From Eutypa lata (lineage: Eukaryota; Ascomycota; Sordariomycetes; Xylariales; Diatrypaceae): a DNA stretch of 64,000 nt. This document shows positions 11,901-25,089 of the stretch, one piece after another. The notes beneath the pieces are model-generated. The model was not told the origin of the DNA. It was given only the letters and a program-made list of their open reading frames with translations, and did not search any database. Positions within the stretch are counted from its first letter, which is position 1. Each line of letters begins with the position of its first letter. The stretch covers positions 4,520,130 to 4,584,129 of the forward strand of contig JAKULF010000006.1 in the NCBI GenBank assembly GCA_022661535.1, written 5' to 3'. The position numbers and the translations under genes are program-made.

Positions 11901-14799
11901 TGTACATGGATAGATCTATGTATGGACGAGTGAACTACAAGGGTATGTGCATAGTGACTATTGTTGAGCAACAAGAGGCGCGCGGGTTGTATGAGGTATT
12001 GAGATCTCCCCCCCAGCTGCGGAGATAGGCGAGACGGAAGCGAAAAAACTAGGCAATGCTTTAGCCAGTCGGAATGGCACCCCGTGGGGGCTTACACAGC
12101 AGAAAGCAGAGTAGGGAAGCATTTGTCTATACGAAGATAGTATACTAATGACGGCCTGCATTGGATGTGTGCCATCTTGCTGAGGCCAGCGATGTCTGGT
12201 AATAAAACTAACATACATTGGATGAATTTATCATATTGTATATACCCCCTTAGCCTGGGAGTCAATCCATTTATAAACTTCCTGGTCTCTCTGGGCTTCG
12301 TTTCGATGGGCAACGGCTCGGGACAATGAATGGCGCCATTAAGCGATGCACGAATGGTCCAGGGTAGTCAGGGTTCGATGATAGCCGCGGCCCGATCCAA
12401 AATAACGGAACAGATGGATCGGCGGCACAATGCTTCTGAGATCTCCGGGATATATGTACATACTTACGATGATATGAAAAGAGACATATGTCAACACTGA
12501 CGTCTCTGGCCCGCCGCGGGAACATATGCCATGACCTCATAGTGCTGACGGGTAAAGTAACAGACTAGGGAGGGGGAGGGGTGTTGGGGAAGAGCAACAT
12601 TGAAAGACGACAGACGAGAATCCCTTTCGTGCGCACATACATACACAGATAGATCACAACACTTTTCATGATCCGGGTATTTCAGAGTTAAATATACACA
12701 GACCCCAAGTCGGACCATCCTACTATGCGGGCTTAATGTCTCTGAATATAGCCAATATAGAATTTTCAGACAGGGATAACCAGACGCGACAACAGCTGGG
12801 TGTTAAAAAAAAAATTAAAAAAGGAAAAAAGACGCCGCGGCGGCGACCGTTACCCTTGACCGTGCTCCCTGCAAAAAATGTGCTACAAATGGTACCTGTC
12901 GATTTTATCCTGTTTTGGCCTGAGCCGTAGGTAGTGGTGTACAAGGGGTCCATTGATGGACACCGGATAGGGCTGATTGGACAACATCTCCAAATCTTGC
13001 GAGGTCTGGATTGGATATGCGTATTGGGGTAAAAAATGTACCATGAGAATCAAATGTGGAAATAGAAATAAGAAGAAAAGAAGTTGTGATATTCGTGTAG
13101 GTGCTTAACTATACTACAGGGCTGCTTGAAAGAGTGTTTCGAGGCTTCTTCCGGAAGGAGATATTGATAGAAATATGATATAATATTAAGCTGAGCCCTT
13201 TCTTTTCTACCGATTCATTCTCTCAATGATCAACAGTGGTTTTAACATATTGAATGGAATAAGGTGAGCTACATATGTAGACAGGCAGCTGATACGTAGG
13301 AAACATAGTCACATAGTTCAAGGATAAAGGTGCAAATGATGAATATTGGCCGACATCTGGTTCGGAATGGCCCGGTCGGGAATCTTGGCCGCTACCTACG
13401 TTCAGGGAACTGAGGCGTAACTCTGCATTCACATGAGAGGAAATATCTATCTACCTCATAACCCATATTGGTAAGTAGTTAGACATGCATATCTTTTGAC
13501 ATTGTCACGTATGTACGAGAACTGCTTGTGCCTGCCGATCTTTCCATTTGGTGTTAATGCCACGCAGATATCGTGTCTATGTGCATGTAGTGTCAGGCCG
13601 TTGGTATTGATATATACCTAGGTACATAGCAGCACTGATGATTTAAGAGATACTACTCATGCAATCCAAATATTTCATGTAGCTGGAGTAATATGGATGT
13701 AGACTTGATAGATAGCTGCACTTATGATCCAGGACTTTTGGATAGAGGAAAAGGTCCAGACCTCATGCAGGCCAACCCCCTGTCCTTCCAGTCCGATCCA
13801 TCCTGTCTTTCAGATGGGAGTGGGCGGGCTTCAAAAAGTCTGTTCAATTGTTGGTGGTCTCGTGTTATCACTGTTGTCTGTCACTGTTGTACTACACCCC
13901 ATCTGAGTGAATCTCGTAATGGTGATTCAATCGCTGATTATTGTTGTCGACTTCTACTTGATATATGACTAACTTTTCTTATATTCCTCGGAAATCTCCT
14001 TATATAGAAGCCACATACCTTGGCTACATACCTATATAATGTACATACAATGAATAACCCCTGTTCTAGCCTTCGTACTCCTTGTCTACCTACCTACTTT
14101 AGCCCCTTTAACCTAATCAAGGTATTTATGTCCGTCTATATACATATCGGATATCAGATTACTGATGAAATACGAGCATACCTGTGAAATCTTCCTTTCT
14201 GTAGGCCACATGGATATTGAATGTTGAATACATACCTACATACCTACACGCCTACACGCCTTTATATAGACAAACCCAGTTCAACATTGAAGGTTGTAGA
14301 TGTTCAATAGTTACTTGGACAGGTACTTACGCACGGTGTCTCTGGTGCAAATTCTCTCGGTTGAGGCTGCAGGTTGCAGAAAGCGCTAGACCAAATAAAG
14401 CAATGAAAGCCTTTTTGATAATTGATAATTGATAATTGATAGAAGATGCAGGTGCGATTAACATATTCCTTGCATCGTTGACGGTTTTTGACGGAGAAAA
14501 AGGCGTTCTCAGCCCGATGCGCAAATAAATAATTTGATGATTGAAATCACCTGCTGCAGATAATGAACATTTGTATGTTAATAGTAGATAACTACATGCA
14601 TACCTAGGTCGTAAGTACTGAGTAATCTAGGCATCTACTACCTACCTATGTACATACATACACAACTAAACCTTACGAGAAAGACCTCTGAACCAACTGG
14701 AATCTCGGCCCAGATAGCCCCAAGGGTCCGTCGCGCAAAGCTCACGCGTTAGGTAAAACAACTGCAGCCAAAAAACCTGACAAACCCACCCTCGCCCTC

Positions 14800-14875
14800 A
14801 CCACATTCGAGCCCACGCTCACTCCCACGCCCACGTCCACGCCCACGCCACGCCCATGTCGACGCCGCCCGTGTC
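14800..14875 (+). repeat. Microsatellite, (CCCACG)n-like
   Basis: Imperfect six-base CCCACG units mixed with CTCACT and CCACGC. Open frames on the opposite strand here are low-complexity Val/Gly/Arg artefacts. Confidence 0.75.
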
Positions 14876-15858
14876 CATCCCCATGCTCTCGCCTATTCCC
14901 ACGCCTATATCGCCGACATCTTACTATTCCTTCACAGCAGTGAATCAACCAACGAAACAAGTAACTACCAACCAAGCGGCGAACTAAGCGACCAACAACC
15001 AACCGACAAACCAACCAACGAATCCCTACTTCCTAAACTACCTTATACAGCCGACAGCCTACTACCTGACTACCGTACCACCTACCACCTACATACCTAC
15101 CTACCTCCTACCTACCTAGCCTAGCCCGTATAAAAGGTACTAAACTCTAGACCTTTCTATACAACCCCTGGTGCAATAGCTATACCTACACCTATATCTA
15201 CCTCTACATCCACACCTACATCTACTCCTACTACATAGTTACCAGACACTCTCTTGCTGGGTCGGCAACACTTAGCGGCCTAGCCCGTTATCATCCTTCA
15301 TGTCTTCTGCTGGGAGAGCTAGAGAGATCCGAGTAAAAATATCTAGGAAGGTCAAGAGAAACGAGAGTAAAGGAGCTGGACAGGCAGACATACAGAATAA
15401 GAAGACGTAGAGACGGGGGCGGATCTAAGTGAATGAATCCCAATATCGCCTATCCGCCTGCCTGGCTATATCCACAATAGGTATACCGTCCGTATACTTT
15501 CATAACCACACACGTCGATGCTGATGCGCATACTACCCTCTTGAGTGTCATTACCTCACCTGCGCAGTAGTAGGCAGCTTTAACTGCTCTACTATACTGC
15601 ACCTTGGACTCTCACCCCCCTCTGTTTCCGTTTCCTATTGGTGGTGTATATCCCGACCTGTTTTGGTCCGGTCTGCTTTGGCCTCTAGTCTCTTGAACCT
15701 CAACAGTGAAGGTGGAGGAGGAGGAAGAGGCAGCACATACACGCTTGCATACAAGTTAGGTACGGATTTGTTAGTGCCTTGTGTGTATGGCCTGTCCCGT
15801 CTACATACATATTCCTATCGACAAATCTATAGTCATTATTGGCATCTGCTTGCGTCTT

Positions 15859-15877
15859 CCACACACACACACACACC
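15859..15877 (+). repeat. (CA)n microsatellite
   Basis: Nine CA units in the pyrimidine-rich leader region of the Zn2Cys6 gene. Confidence 0.85.
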
Positions 15878-16145
15878 CCTACATAGTACATCGTACGTCT
15901 CACCATTGTACATAACTACTTCTTATTGCTGCAGAGTGTCTACAGTTACATACTCTCCTACCCTACCCTACCCTACCTGACCCGAGGTATCCTGGCCAGT
16001 CCATATCCACCCCTTCACCCCCCTGGACCCCCCTCCCCCCTGCTCGGGTAGCGTTCCCATTAGAATCTTCCTCCCATCCATTCCCTCTGCCCACCCCTGC
16101 CTCAGATCGTGGCTCCATAAAAATTTCAAATTAAAGCCAAATAAC

Positions 16146-19100
16146 ATGGCAGAGGCACATGAACAACAGCCACAGGCTCGATCTCAGCCTGAAGCAGCTG
16201 CTGCCGTCTCGGCCTCTGCCTCTGCCTCTGCTATCGTCCCTGCATCTACACCCGCACCTGACCCTGCATCTACTGGTGCTGCTACTACTGCTCCCGTCGC
16301 CGCTGAAGGGCCGGCCCATGCTCCCTCAAATTCGCCGCCCTTACCTGTCAAATACCCATCCGAGACGCAATTGCGGGCTGTCTCTGGGGGGAAGATACAA
16401 GAGCCACATGAGGCACAGATAGGAGGATCACAGTCCGTCACAGAGACCCTAGAAGCAGGAGCCGAGCAAGCACAAGCACAGTCGCGATCAAGGTTAGAGT
16501 CGGAATCCGAGTCAAGGGCACCGCCATTCCAACCCGTAAATGCAGAAACGGGGATAGCAGCTGCCCATGAGCAGATACAGGGAGACCAGCAAGATCCTAA
16601 GAGCCACGAAGTCAAGCCATCAGCCGAAAGCGTGTCTCCACTGGCCGCGACGACGTTAGCGGCCTCACCGGCGAGCGTACCGAGCGTTACGACGAAGACG
16701 GAGACGCCGACTGCCACTGCCACTGCGACGAACGGCATTGACCGGACTCAACACAACGGCCACGCATCAACACCGACACCAACGTCGACATCACCATCAC
16801 CGGCCCCATCATCGACAGCAGCAACGATGTCGAATCTCCCGTCTCAGCTCCCAGGTCCACCTCGGCCACAGCAACATCAGCAGCAGCAGTCCATGAGCTA
16901 TGCGCCCCAACCGACGTATCCACCAACTAGCTTGAACACCCATTACGGATACCCTGGTGCGGCTACCCAGGGGAACGATGCTTACCGCACCAACCCGAAT
17001 GTCACGAATAGCGCCATGTCTTTGCCGAGTATGCGCACCTTCGACCAGCAGGCGCAACACCACCACCAGCAACAACAACAGCCATCACAGCAACCAGCTC
17101 ATGTAGCTATGGCAATGCCTCATGCTGTCGCTCAGGCCTCAGGAAATATGGGTTATTACCAGCAACCGACTCCGCTGGCAAGTAATAATGCGTACGGATT
17201 AGCCCCCGATGCTATAGGGCATCGATATCCTTTGCCCCCGAACGATCCTCGGGGTGTCCTAGCGGGTAGTCGACATAAGAAGGTAGGTGAATGAAGAGAA
17301 TCCTCGTTTGGGGAGACATACTCACGTCATTCCCTCTCCAACCCGCCAGAGACATGTCTTAGGCGGAACAGAGCTAGTCTCAAACTCTTGCTCATTGGCT
17401 GACCAAAGGACCTTTTATTTTTATTTATTTATAGGAGATCAAGCGTCGGACGAAAACAGGATGCTTAACCTGTCGTAAAAGACGAATAAAGGTATGTAGA
17501 AATGATTCTATACTGTTGCCCTGCCCCTCCTTCCACATCCCCATGTACTTCGAAGAGGTGAAGATATTCTCAAGAACGAGTCCCCACGGGAAAAGGCCAA
17601 GTTGGCCATAAATGATGGGATAGAATATGAACACCAACAGGCGGAGGCATATCGACTTGTTCTATTTTACTTGGTTTAATTTCGAATTTGATGAAATCAA
17701 GGTTGTGTCGGATTGGCTCTGCAGATCTGAACCGGCTCGTCGCTTGTAGTTTTGCTTGGCTCCGTCATTAAGCAAGGACTGAGCCAGTCAGTCAAATCCA
17801 GCGTATTGCTTGTACTTGGACCTGAACTTGGACTTGCACTTGCACTAGTCTTCATATCTAGCGATATATCTGCCCATTCTTACTGAAACTGTTTGCTTTT
17901 AAGAGCCTGGCCCTACTCGTCTCGTTAGCTCAACCCACCATTCCCTCCCTACATACGAAGTACACCTATAATATACCTATCGGTTATTATTCACTCTCAG
18001 CCTCATTTTCCTTTCACAACTTATCGTAACACCCCTTTTCCTTTCCTTTCCTTTCCTTTCTTTTTCTATTTCGGTTTCTAGTTGGGATTTAATTTATCTT
18101 CCCTATTCCCTATTACCCAGTTGAAGAGTATTTCTGCTAGTTACCTACCTATGTATACTCTACCTAGGTAGGCAGTCTAGTCTACTCGCCTACTTCATAC
18201 TATGTATCGGCCTAAGCCTTGTGGGTAGGGATTATCGTTATCGCATCTGCGTTGTGACGCGACCCGTCCCGGGACTGCGGGGGGGTTAGATCCAAATCTG
18301 AATCAGAAACACGCGTTCGCGTGCGTCTACCCGAGACCATCCATTGACCATTGACCATTTGAAATTTCCCTTTTCTGCTCTACCCCTCCGCTCTCCGCCC
18401 TCCGCCCTCCCCCTCCTTGTACAACTTTGTTAAATTCCTTAGTATATATGAATCTTTGACTTGAGCCTCAACCAGGCAGCTTGTTCTTCTGACATCATCA
18501 TCTTATCAAACCTGCTATAGTCAGGTGCTCCATTATATCGAGGACACATCAAGTAATTGGGACCCGTATGGCGCACACCCACCACTCATTCGTTTCCTTT
18601 ATGTTCCTCTTATGTCTTTGTATTTTGACTGGTGGTCTATTTACATTTCCTATGATCATCTAATGAAATTACTTTTTACTATTCCATAATACCATATGCT
18701 AATGATGAATATCTCTCATTTATTTAGTGCGACGAGACACATCCGATCTGCAAGAACTGTCAGAAGTCCAAACGTGAATGTCTTGGTTACGACCCGATCT
18801 TTAAACAGCAGCAACATCCAACCAACATACAACCGGCGCCAAATCACCCGAGTGCCTCTCCTATATCTTCTGCGCCTTCTAGCGGGCCCGCCCTCTCTAC
18901 GACTTCCGCACCAGGCAGTGCTGCCCCGTATGCAAATCTGCCTTCCGTGCTACCCGGCCCATCTACGGCTCCGGCAAGCAACACTAGTTTAATATCCGCG
19001 AGACAAACTTCTTCTTCGATTACCAAAGGGGGAGGTGGATATCCTGGAGCCGCTGATCCGTCACTACCTAGTGCGCCTATATCAAGTATGTCGACTTCCT

Positions 19101-20151
19101 ACTTCGCATTGGACAACCCTGCTATCCCCGTCTTCCTTTCCGAGCACAAATATCCAGGCACTTCCAATCTTGACCATGGTGGGAGTGGTGGACGTTCGCT
19201 TACTCGGCCCCATTCATCTGCTTTGACCGTTATACCTTTGTCTACCCGCCAACCACGAACATCAGCTTACACTATTATCCAGTAAATAAAATGAGAGTCG
19301 ACGAACTTGTCAGCATGGGAGGTGTCGCCCCCCCACCTCTCGAATCACCTCTCACCTCGGAGAAATTAAACGAAGTGAGGGACCTGTACGAACAAGTCTA
19401 TGCTGTAGGATTGGAAGCCTTCTTCGAGACCAAGTGGTACATGGGCTCCCAAGGCCTCCATGCTCTGGCCTCTAACACGGGAGGAGTCAACGAGACGGTG
19501 GCAGGATTTCTTCAATCGATGGCTAAGACCGACGCGAACGATGTGGCCGGCATGCAATACTCCGCTAATCTCGAGTTTCGAGTTGTATGGGATTTGGCCT
19601 GTCTCGTCAAAGCGTCCGAGGCGAAGGTCAACGGTGGCGATACCCTCCCGGCTCCTGACGACGGTTCCGAGGCACAAAATCGGGTTGCTGTCTTCGAGGT
19701 TCTGCTTTCAGGGGAGTTCCTTGACCACAACCCCCTCATGCCTGTTCCTTCGCAGGGCGATTACCACCGAATTAGGGAGTTTCGGTTCTGGTATTACCTT
19801 GCCGAATTTCTTCGTATTAAAGACCAACCCAATGTCGACATGACACCACAACGAGAGCACATTCTAGGCCTAGTCCGCGAGCTCTTAGATGGACGGGAGA
19901 ACCGCGATGTCCTGTATTCCTTTGCCGTTATCCGGACTCTCTCCCCAAAATTCCCGCCCGACTTCGAAAGTACCCTAAGCCCTCACCTTGACGAGCTCGA
20001 CCCTAAGAGCAAGCTTGCCGTCGCCCGCAAGTTCATCCAGGACGAATCCCAGGTCACCGGTGGCACGACCAACGTGGTTCGACGTTTCTCGGAGATTGCC
20101 GTGAGGGCCTTCATTTTGCCGGGTGGCAATATTCAACGAATGCAAGGATGA
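16146..20151 (+). CDS. Large Zn2Cys6 transcription factor with intron-split zinc cluster
   Basis: Four exons: 16146-17282, 17435-17491, 18728-19085, 19283-20151; 806 aa. All phases agree. Residues 1-379 are a disordered Ala/Pro/Ser/Thr region with Gln/His runs. The zinc cluster is formed by exon 2 (RRTKTGCLTCRKRRIK) plus exon 3 (CDETHPICKNCQKSKREC): Cys 389, 392, 399, 406, 409 and 416, spacing C-x2-C-x6-C-x6-C-x2-C-x6-C. Introns are 152, 1236 and 197 nt; the 1236-nt one lies between the third Cys and the residue before it. After a Ser/Pro linker, exon 4 encodes a helical regulatory region (EAFFETKWYMG..., EFRFWYYLAEFLRI). It is a nuclear DNA-binding regulator; target genes are unknown. The C-terminus is uncertain: skipping a 46-nt stretch (20101-20146) would continue in frame as DELDPHFIYRATASVHLV. 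Confidence 0.85.
18035..18060 (+). repeat. (CTTTC)n microsatellite inside an intron
   Basis: Pentamer CTTTC/CCTTT repeat within the 1.2-kb intron of the Zn2Cys6 gene. Confidence 0.8.
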
Positions 20152-22486
20152 ACTCGATCCTCACTTTATCTATCGAGCCACAGCTAGTGTACATCTAGTA
20201 CACATTTATTTTGACGAGGAACGAATTTCTGCGTGCCAGGCGCCGGGAGTGGGTTTACGATCTGAACCAATGGAGTTTATGATTCGACTCTTACATATGA
20301 CGGGATCTTCGTGCCGTCACTGTTTTTCTCTGCTGATATTGAGTCTGGTATCAAGGCTCATGGCCCAAATCGAACGCAGTTTCCACATGGCATTTGTCTT
20401 TCGCCAACGGCAGCTTGTCGAAGCATCAAATCATCGTTGATATGATAGATACCCTGTTTTTTTTTAGTTTTTTTTTTATTACTATGTGTGGACGCTTGGC
20501 TACCGGACTCTGGCCTATTCTGGAACGCCATTGCTTATAATGGTGCCTTTTGAGCGCAATATCAGTCTTGAACTTCGGATTCAAGGGATGTTTAGGCGAT
20601 AGACGTTGATGAAGATTTCACACTAGAGAGCAAGCGAGATGGCAATGCAATTTGGCGTTATGGTATTTTCGCGGATCACCAAAAAAGGGAATGGGAGCTG
20701 GTGGCTATTGTGTTATAAAAAATGTTTCGAATAATGTTTGTACGACTAAGCGTCTTTGGACCTCTCCGGACTCAGCACGGCCAGATCTCACTCCGTTTGA
20801 GTGAGCGGACAAGAGTTAGGATAGTTGATCCCCTACATATCTATATACAAAAAGGGAGAGACGGGGCCGGGGAAGAGCAAGAGGAGCAAGAGGAGCATAG
20901 AGAGAGATCAGCTAATGTTTACGGAGTAGGATGAGTTCCGCTTTGATACTTGACTTTGCAAGACGCCATTTTCGGGCTCATCGTGCATGAGGGGAGCTGT
21001 AAGGAAGACTTCCTTTACTCGGGGAGCTTGAATGGAAGAATGATAGGCGAAGTCTAAGTCAACTACCTATGTACTTAGGTAATACTGTACTGTACCTAAG
21101 TACTTATAATATCAAGATGCTAATTCTACTAAACTATCTTAACCGGAAACCTTTCTTGAGTGCCTTCTATTACGACTAGGTAGATAAATAGGTATTGAGG
21201 AGCCTGGGTGGTTTTGTTTATTAAAATGTCGACTACATTTAGTGGAAGAGAAGCAGCCTTTAATTGCTAATGGGTCTACATGTATAAAGTCCCTCTTTCA
21301 ATGTTTCACATCCCAAGGTTGAATTTGTAGCTTAGTAGGTCATTATTCAGAGTTGGTAGGATTGTATGTACCTGGCAGCCCTGAGGAGTGAGCTTCTGGC
21401 TTCATGGGCAGCGAGGCATTCATCACACGTTTGTTTGGTAGGTAGATTAACTACATGTAGGTAATAGGCCATAAGAACCGTCAAAACCCACTTACGAACT
21501 ACTAGAAATGACTGGCTTATATAGTCGCTAAGTACTAGATATGAACTGAACAGTGACAGCGTCAATTGTTGACATTCTGGACTACATACCTACCGAGAAG
21601 AGAGCTCACCGTTGCCGACATTTCAAGACAACTCAATGAGGGGCAGCTTTCCAGGGACCATACATTCTAAGCCTATAGCGGTTTAGTGGACCACAAGGGT
21701 TCAACCACTGAACCAGTCAGGATCGTCGACGGATCCTCATGGATCAACCGGTCCAGTAACTAACAATCGCTGGCATCGATAAAACCTCCGCTAGAGTAGC
21801 ATCAAGCCCGACGGTCTCCGGGCCCCACGAGGGGTATTGAAAAAAGAAGACCAAAAAAATAAAATAAAAAAGAACTAAGATAGTACGTACCTGGTTTCAA
21901 TGTTGTTGGGTTTGCATACATACAAAAGTCGGTAGGCAAGTGAAGTAGAGTAGTGAGTATGTACTTAGATGATAAGTACGTAGGAAGGTAAGTTTGGTAT
22001 ACAGATATCCTTAGGTGTGTATGTACATACATACAGGCAAGGTACCGTACCCAATTATGTACATGGGTGGATTAACTGGTCGAGTCCCCCTCATCCCACA
22101 CTAACTTATCTTCTATCTTTTCCTTCTTTTCCTCTTAACTTTCCTCAGCTCCTCTCAATTTCAGAACTCCGGTCCCTTTTTTCCATCTTCAGCAGTTGTC
22201 CTACATTTGAAGGAACAGCTCATCTACTTCATTTTATTATTTCCTTCGGGTTTCTTGTTCTCTCCTCTTCATCCGTTATCTCAATTGTTCTACTTTCATC
22301 CGCTTGATACCCCGCACATTCGGTCAGTATTCCATCCTTCTGGAGACAAACCTCCCGAAGATAGATATCCATTCGTCTTCTTCATCCATTCTCTCGTGTC
22401 AAGATTGATGTTGGGCTGCATTGGTAGCTCAACATAGTGAAATCATAATGTAACTGATCCCAGCTAACATCTGAGTGTCAGTAGAT
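20152..22486. other. Intergenic region; right end is the AdoHcy hydrolase leader
   Basis: No gene recognised. T-tracts near 20460 may be the 3' end of the regulator gene. From about 22080 the DNA is C/T-rich and looks like a transcribed leader. CTAAC followed by GTGTCAG just before the next ATG suggests a 5'-UTR intron whose acceptor is at 22480. Confidence 0.5.
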
Positions 22487-23025
22487 ATGTCTGCCCCCGC
22501 TTCCAAGTTCAAGGTCGCCGACCTTTCTCTTGCCGCCTTCGGTCGCAAGGAGATTGAGCTCGCCGAGAATGAGATGCCCGGTCTTATGGCCATCCGCAGG
22601 AAGTACGCTGCCGATCAGCCTCTTGCCGGTGCCCGCATTGCTGGCTGCCTGCACATGACCATTCAGACTGCTGTGCTGATCGAGACCTTGACCGCCCTCG
22701 GTGCCGAGGTTACGTGGACGTCCTGCAACATCTTCTCCACCCAGGACCACGCTGCCGCCGCCATTGCTGCTGCTGGTGTCCCTGTCTTCGCTTGGAAGGG
22801 CGAGACCGAGGAGGAGTACAACTGGTGCTTGGAGCAGCAGCTGACTGCCTTCAAGGATGGCAAGAAGCTGAACTTGATCCTTGACGACGGTGGTGACTTG
22901 ACCACCCTTGTCCATGATAAGTACCCTGAGCAGCTTAAGGATTGCTACGGTGTTTCAGAGGAGACCACTACCGGTGTCCACCATTTGTACCGGAGGTTGA
23001 AGCAGAACACCCTCTTAACTCCTGC

Positions 23026-23068
<43 letters not shown>

Positions 23069-23980
23069 TTGTACGGCTGCCGTGAGTCTCTGATCGACGG
23101 TATCAAGCGTGCTACCGACGTCATGATTGCCGGTAAGATCGCTGTTGTTGCCGGTTACGGTGATGTCGGTAAGGGCTGTGTCGCAGCTCTGCACGGTATG
23201 GGTGCTCGCGTCCTCATCACCGAGGTCGACCCTATCAACGCCCTCCAGGCTGCTATGGCTGGTTTCCAGGTCACCACCATGGAGAAGGCCGCCAAGGTCG
23301 GCCAGATCTTCGTTACCACCACTGGTTGCCGTGATATCCTCGTCGGCGAGCACTTCAACGAGATGCCCAACGATGCCATTGTGTGCAGTAAGTTATACAT
23401 CCACGTACTAGAAACTTCTTCTAGACACCCTCTCCTCATGGCACCCGCTGACTAGATTTCCATCGAAAAGACATTGGCCACTTCGACATTGAGATCGATG
23501 TCGCTTGGTTGAAGAAGAACGCCAAGAGCGTCCAGAACATCAAGCCCCAGGTTGACCGGTACCTGATGGCCAGCGGCCGACACATCATCCTTCTGGCCGA
23601 GGGACGTCTCGTCAACTTGGGCTGTGCCACTGGCCACTCCTCGTTCGTCATGTCCTGCTCTTTCAGCAACCAGGTCCTTGCCCAGATCATGCTGTTCAAG
23701 GCCGAGGACAAGGCATTCGGTGCCAAGTACGCCGCTTTTGCCAAGACCGAGAAGCTCCCTCTCGGTGTCTACGTCCTTCCCAAGGTTCTGGACGAGGAGG
23801 TTGCCAAGCTCCACTTGGCTCACGTCAACGCCGAGCTGACTGCCCTCACCAATGTCCAGGCCGAGTACCTTGGTCTGGAGATTGTGGGTCCCTTCAAGAG
23901 CGACCAGTACGTGGCCCTATTCCCCCTATCTTTCCATAACTTAGCTCCTGACTAACCATCTTTACAGCTACCGATACTAA
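22487..23980 (+). CDS. Adenosylhomocysteinase (S-adenosyl-L-homocysteine hydrolase)
   Basis: Exons 22487-23387, 23471-23906 and 23968-23980; introns of 83 and 61 nt. 449 aa, the normal fungal length. The enzyme cleaves S-adenosylhomocysteine to adenosine and homocysteine with bound NAD, clearing the inhibitor of cellular methyltransferases. Visible landmarks: [43 protein letters not shown], the Rossmann motif AGYGDVGKG at about residue 224, [24 protein letters not shown] across the first junction, and the C-terminal KSDHYRY. The last exon is only 13 nt and encodes the end of His plus YRY and stop. The first in-frame ATG with a proper N-terminus is 22487; the open frame four codons earlier begins with GTG. 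Confidence 0.97.
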
Positions 23981-25089
23981 TCGCATCTTCTTGTATATAA
24001 CATTGCTCATATGCTCCCCTTGAAGTCCCTCATGGGGAGCTTGAGCCGTCTATATCTGACTTTACTCACTCGCATCTATCTTGGAAGCGAATTTGTGTTT
24101 CAACAAGCATGAATCTACAGCATACACTAGTGGTAATGGGGAGTTCATTTGACATAGGGACAGGGGCCATTAAAAAGGAATCCAGCTAAGAGGAGCCGGG
24201 CCGGTCACATTTTTCAACAAATAGGCGTTGGCTTTGATGCATCATGATTCCCCTCATGGCGTTATGATTATGTTTTTCTTTGAGATGACTTATGTCCAAG
24301 TCCCGTCGGAGAACGGAACGGGAGAGAATGGCAAAAGAATGGAAGCAAACCCAGACAGGATCCGTCAACCGGATAATAGATAGGATAGGATAGAGGAAAG
24401 AAACAATCTAACCTCTCTTGACCCCAGCGGAACCCAGAGTGGTTGAAGCTGTGGTCCCACCATATTGCTTTTATTTGCATGCATCTATGTTGTGAGGTGT
24501 TGTGATGACGACCAAGAGCTGCAGTGATGTGTATTCAACCTCCCGAGGGAACCTAATATGTGTTATTGCTGTCTCTTGCACACGCACGGGACCATTACTC
24601 TCTGGTATAAACTTCTACGAGAACCCCTGGCCTTGTCATTTCCTTCGCCTGGTACACCCCTGTTTTTTAAGTCGACTCATTAAGCACGATGCTGAGGGCT
24701 GACACGGTACTGTCACTTGTTAAATCTCGTCCTGGGCATAGTTGTTCTCTCGCAGTAGCGGGTATTATAAACGTTTTTTATTGGAATGTACCTCTACCTC
24801 CCTTCACTCACTCTATCAAACATATATAAATTATTTCGAGGTGAGGGAACATCGAGACTCTTCAGGTAGTCTAAAGATCTCCATCCTACCCTTCTGAAGC
24901 TGAACTTCCGAATTTCTAAAATTACAATATGTCGCTGATGAGTATGGAGTTGTGAGTCCTACGACTTGTGCCTCATTTATTACTAAAGGGACCAGGGGAA
25001 ATGTAGGAAGTATTGGCTTTATCCTAGGAGTTTTGTACCAGTTGTTATCAGCCCCGTGATACTACATAAGAACACTCCTGCAACTGACT
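23981..25089. other. Intergenic region between two convergent genes, no gene seen
   Basis: Holds the 3' ends of the hydrolase (plus) and the minus-strand regulator. Small frames here lack motifs and codon bias. Confidence 0.6.

Larger units (their letters stand above)
8996..16145. other. 7.1-kb gene-free region upstream of the large Zn2Cys6 gene
   Basis: I find no gene with codon bias, splice-compatible exons or motifs on either strand, and no tRNA. The left part is AT-leaning spacer; 14.7-16.1 kb is C/T-rich with simple repeats, TATAAAAG at 15129 and long pyrimidine tracts, and probably holds the promoter and leader of the following regulator. A long non-coding RNA or 5'-UTR introns cannot be excluded. 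Confidence 0.5.

Noticed and set aside
20101..20440. Extra exon of the large Zn2Cys6 gene encoding DELDPHFIYRATASVHLV
   Set aside because: It needs a 46-nt intron with a weak donor and the frame then degrades; mentioned as an alternative only.
22478..23823. Several minus-strand frames opposite the AdoHcy hydrolase gene
   Set aside because: Shadows of a highly codon-biased gene; no domain or splice logic of their own.
1002..23980. SAM carrier and AdoHcy hydrolase as a methyl-cycle gene cluster
   Set aside because: They are 20 kb apart with unrelated genes between; the shared metabolite is probably coincidence.
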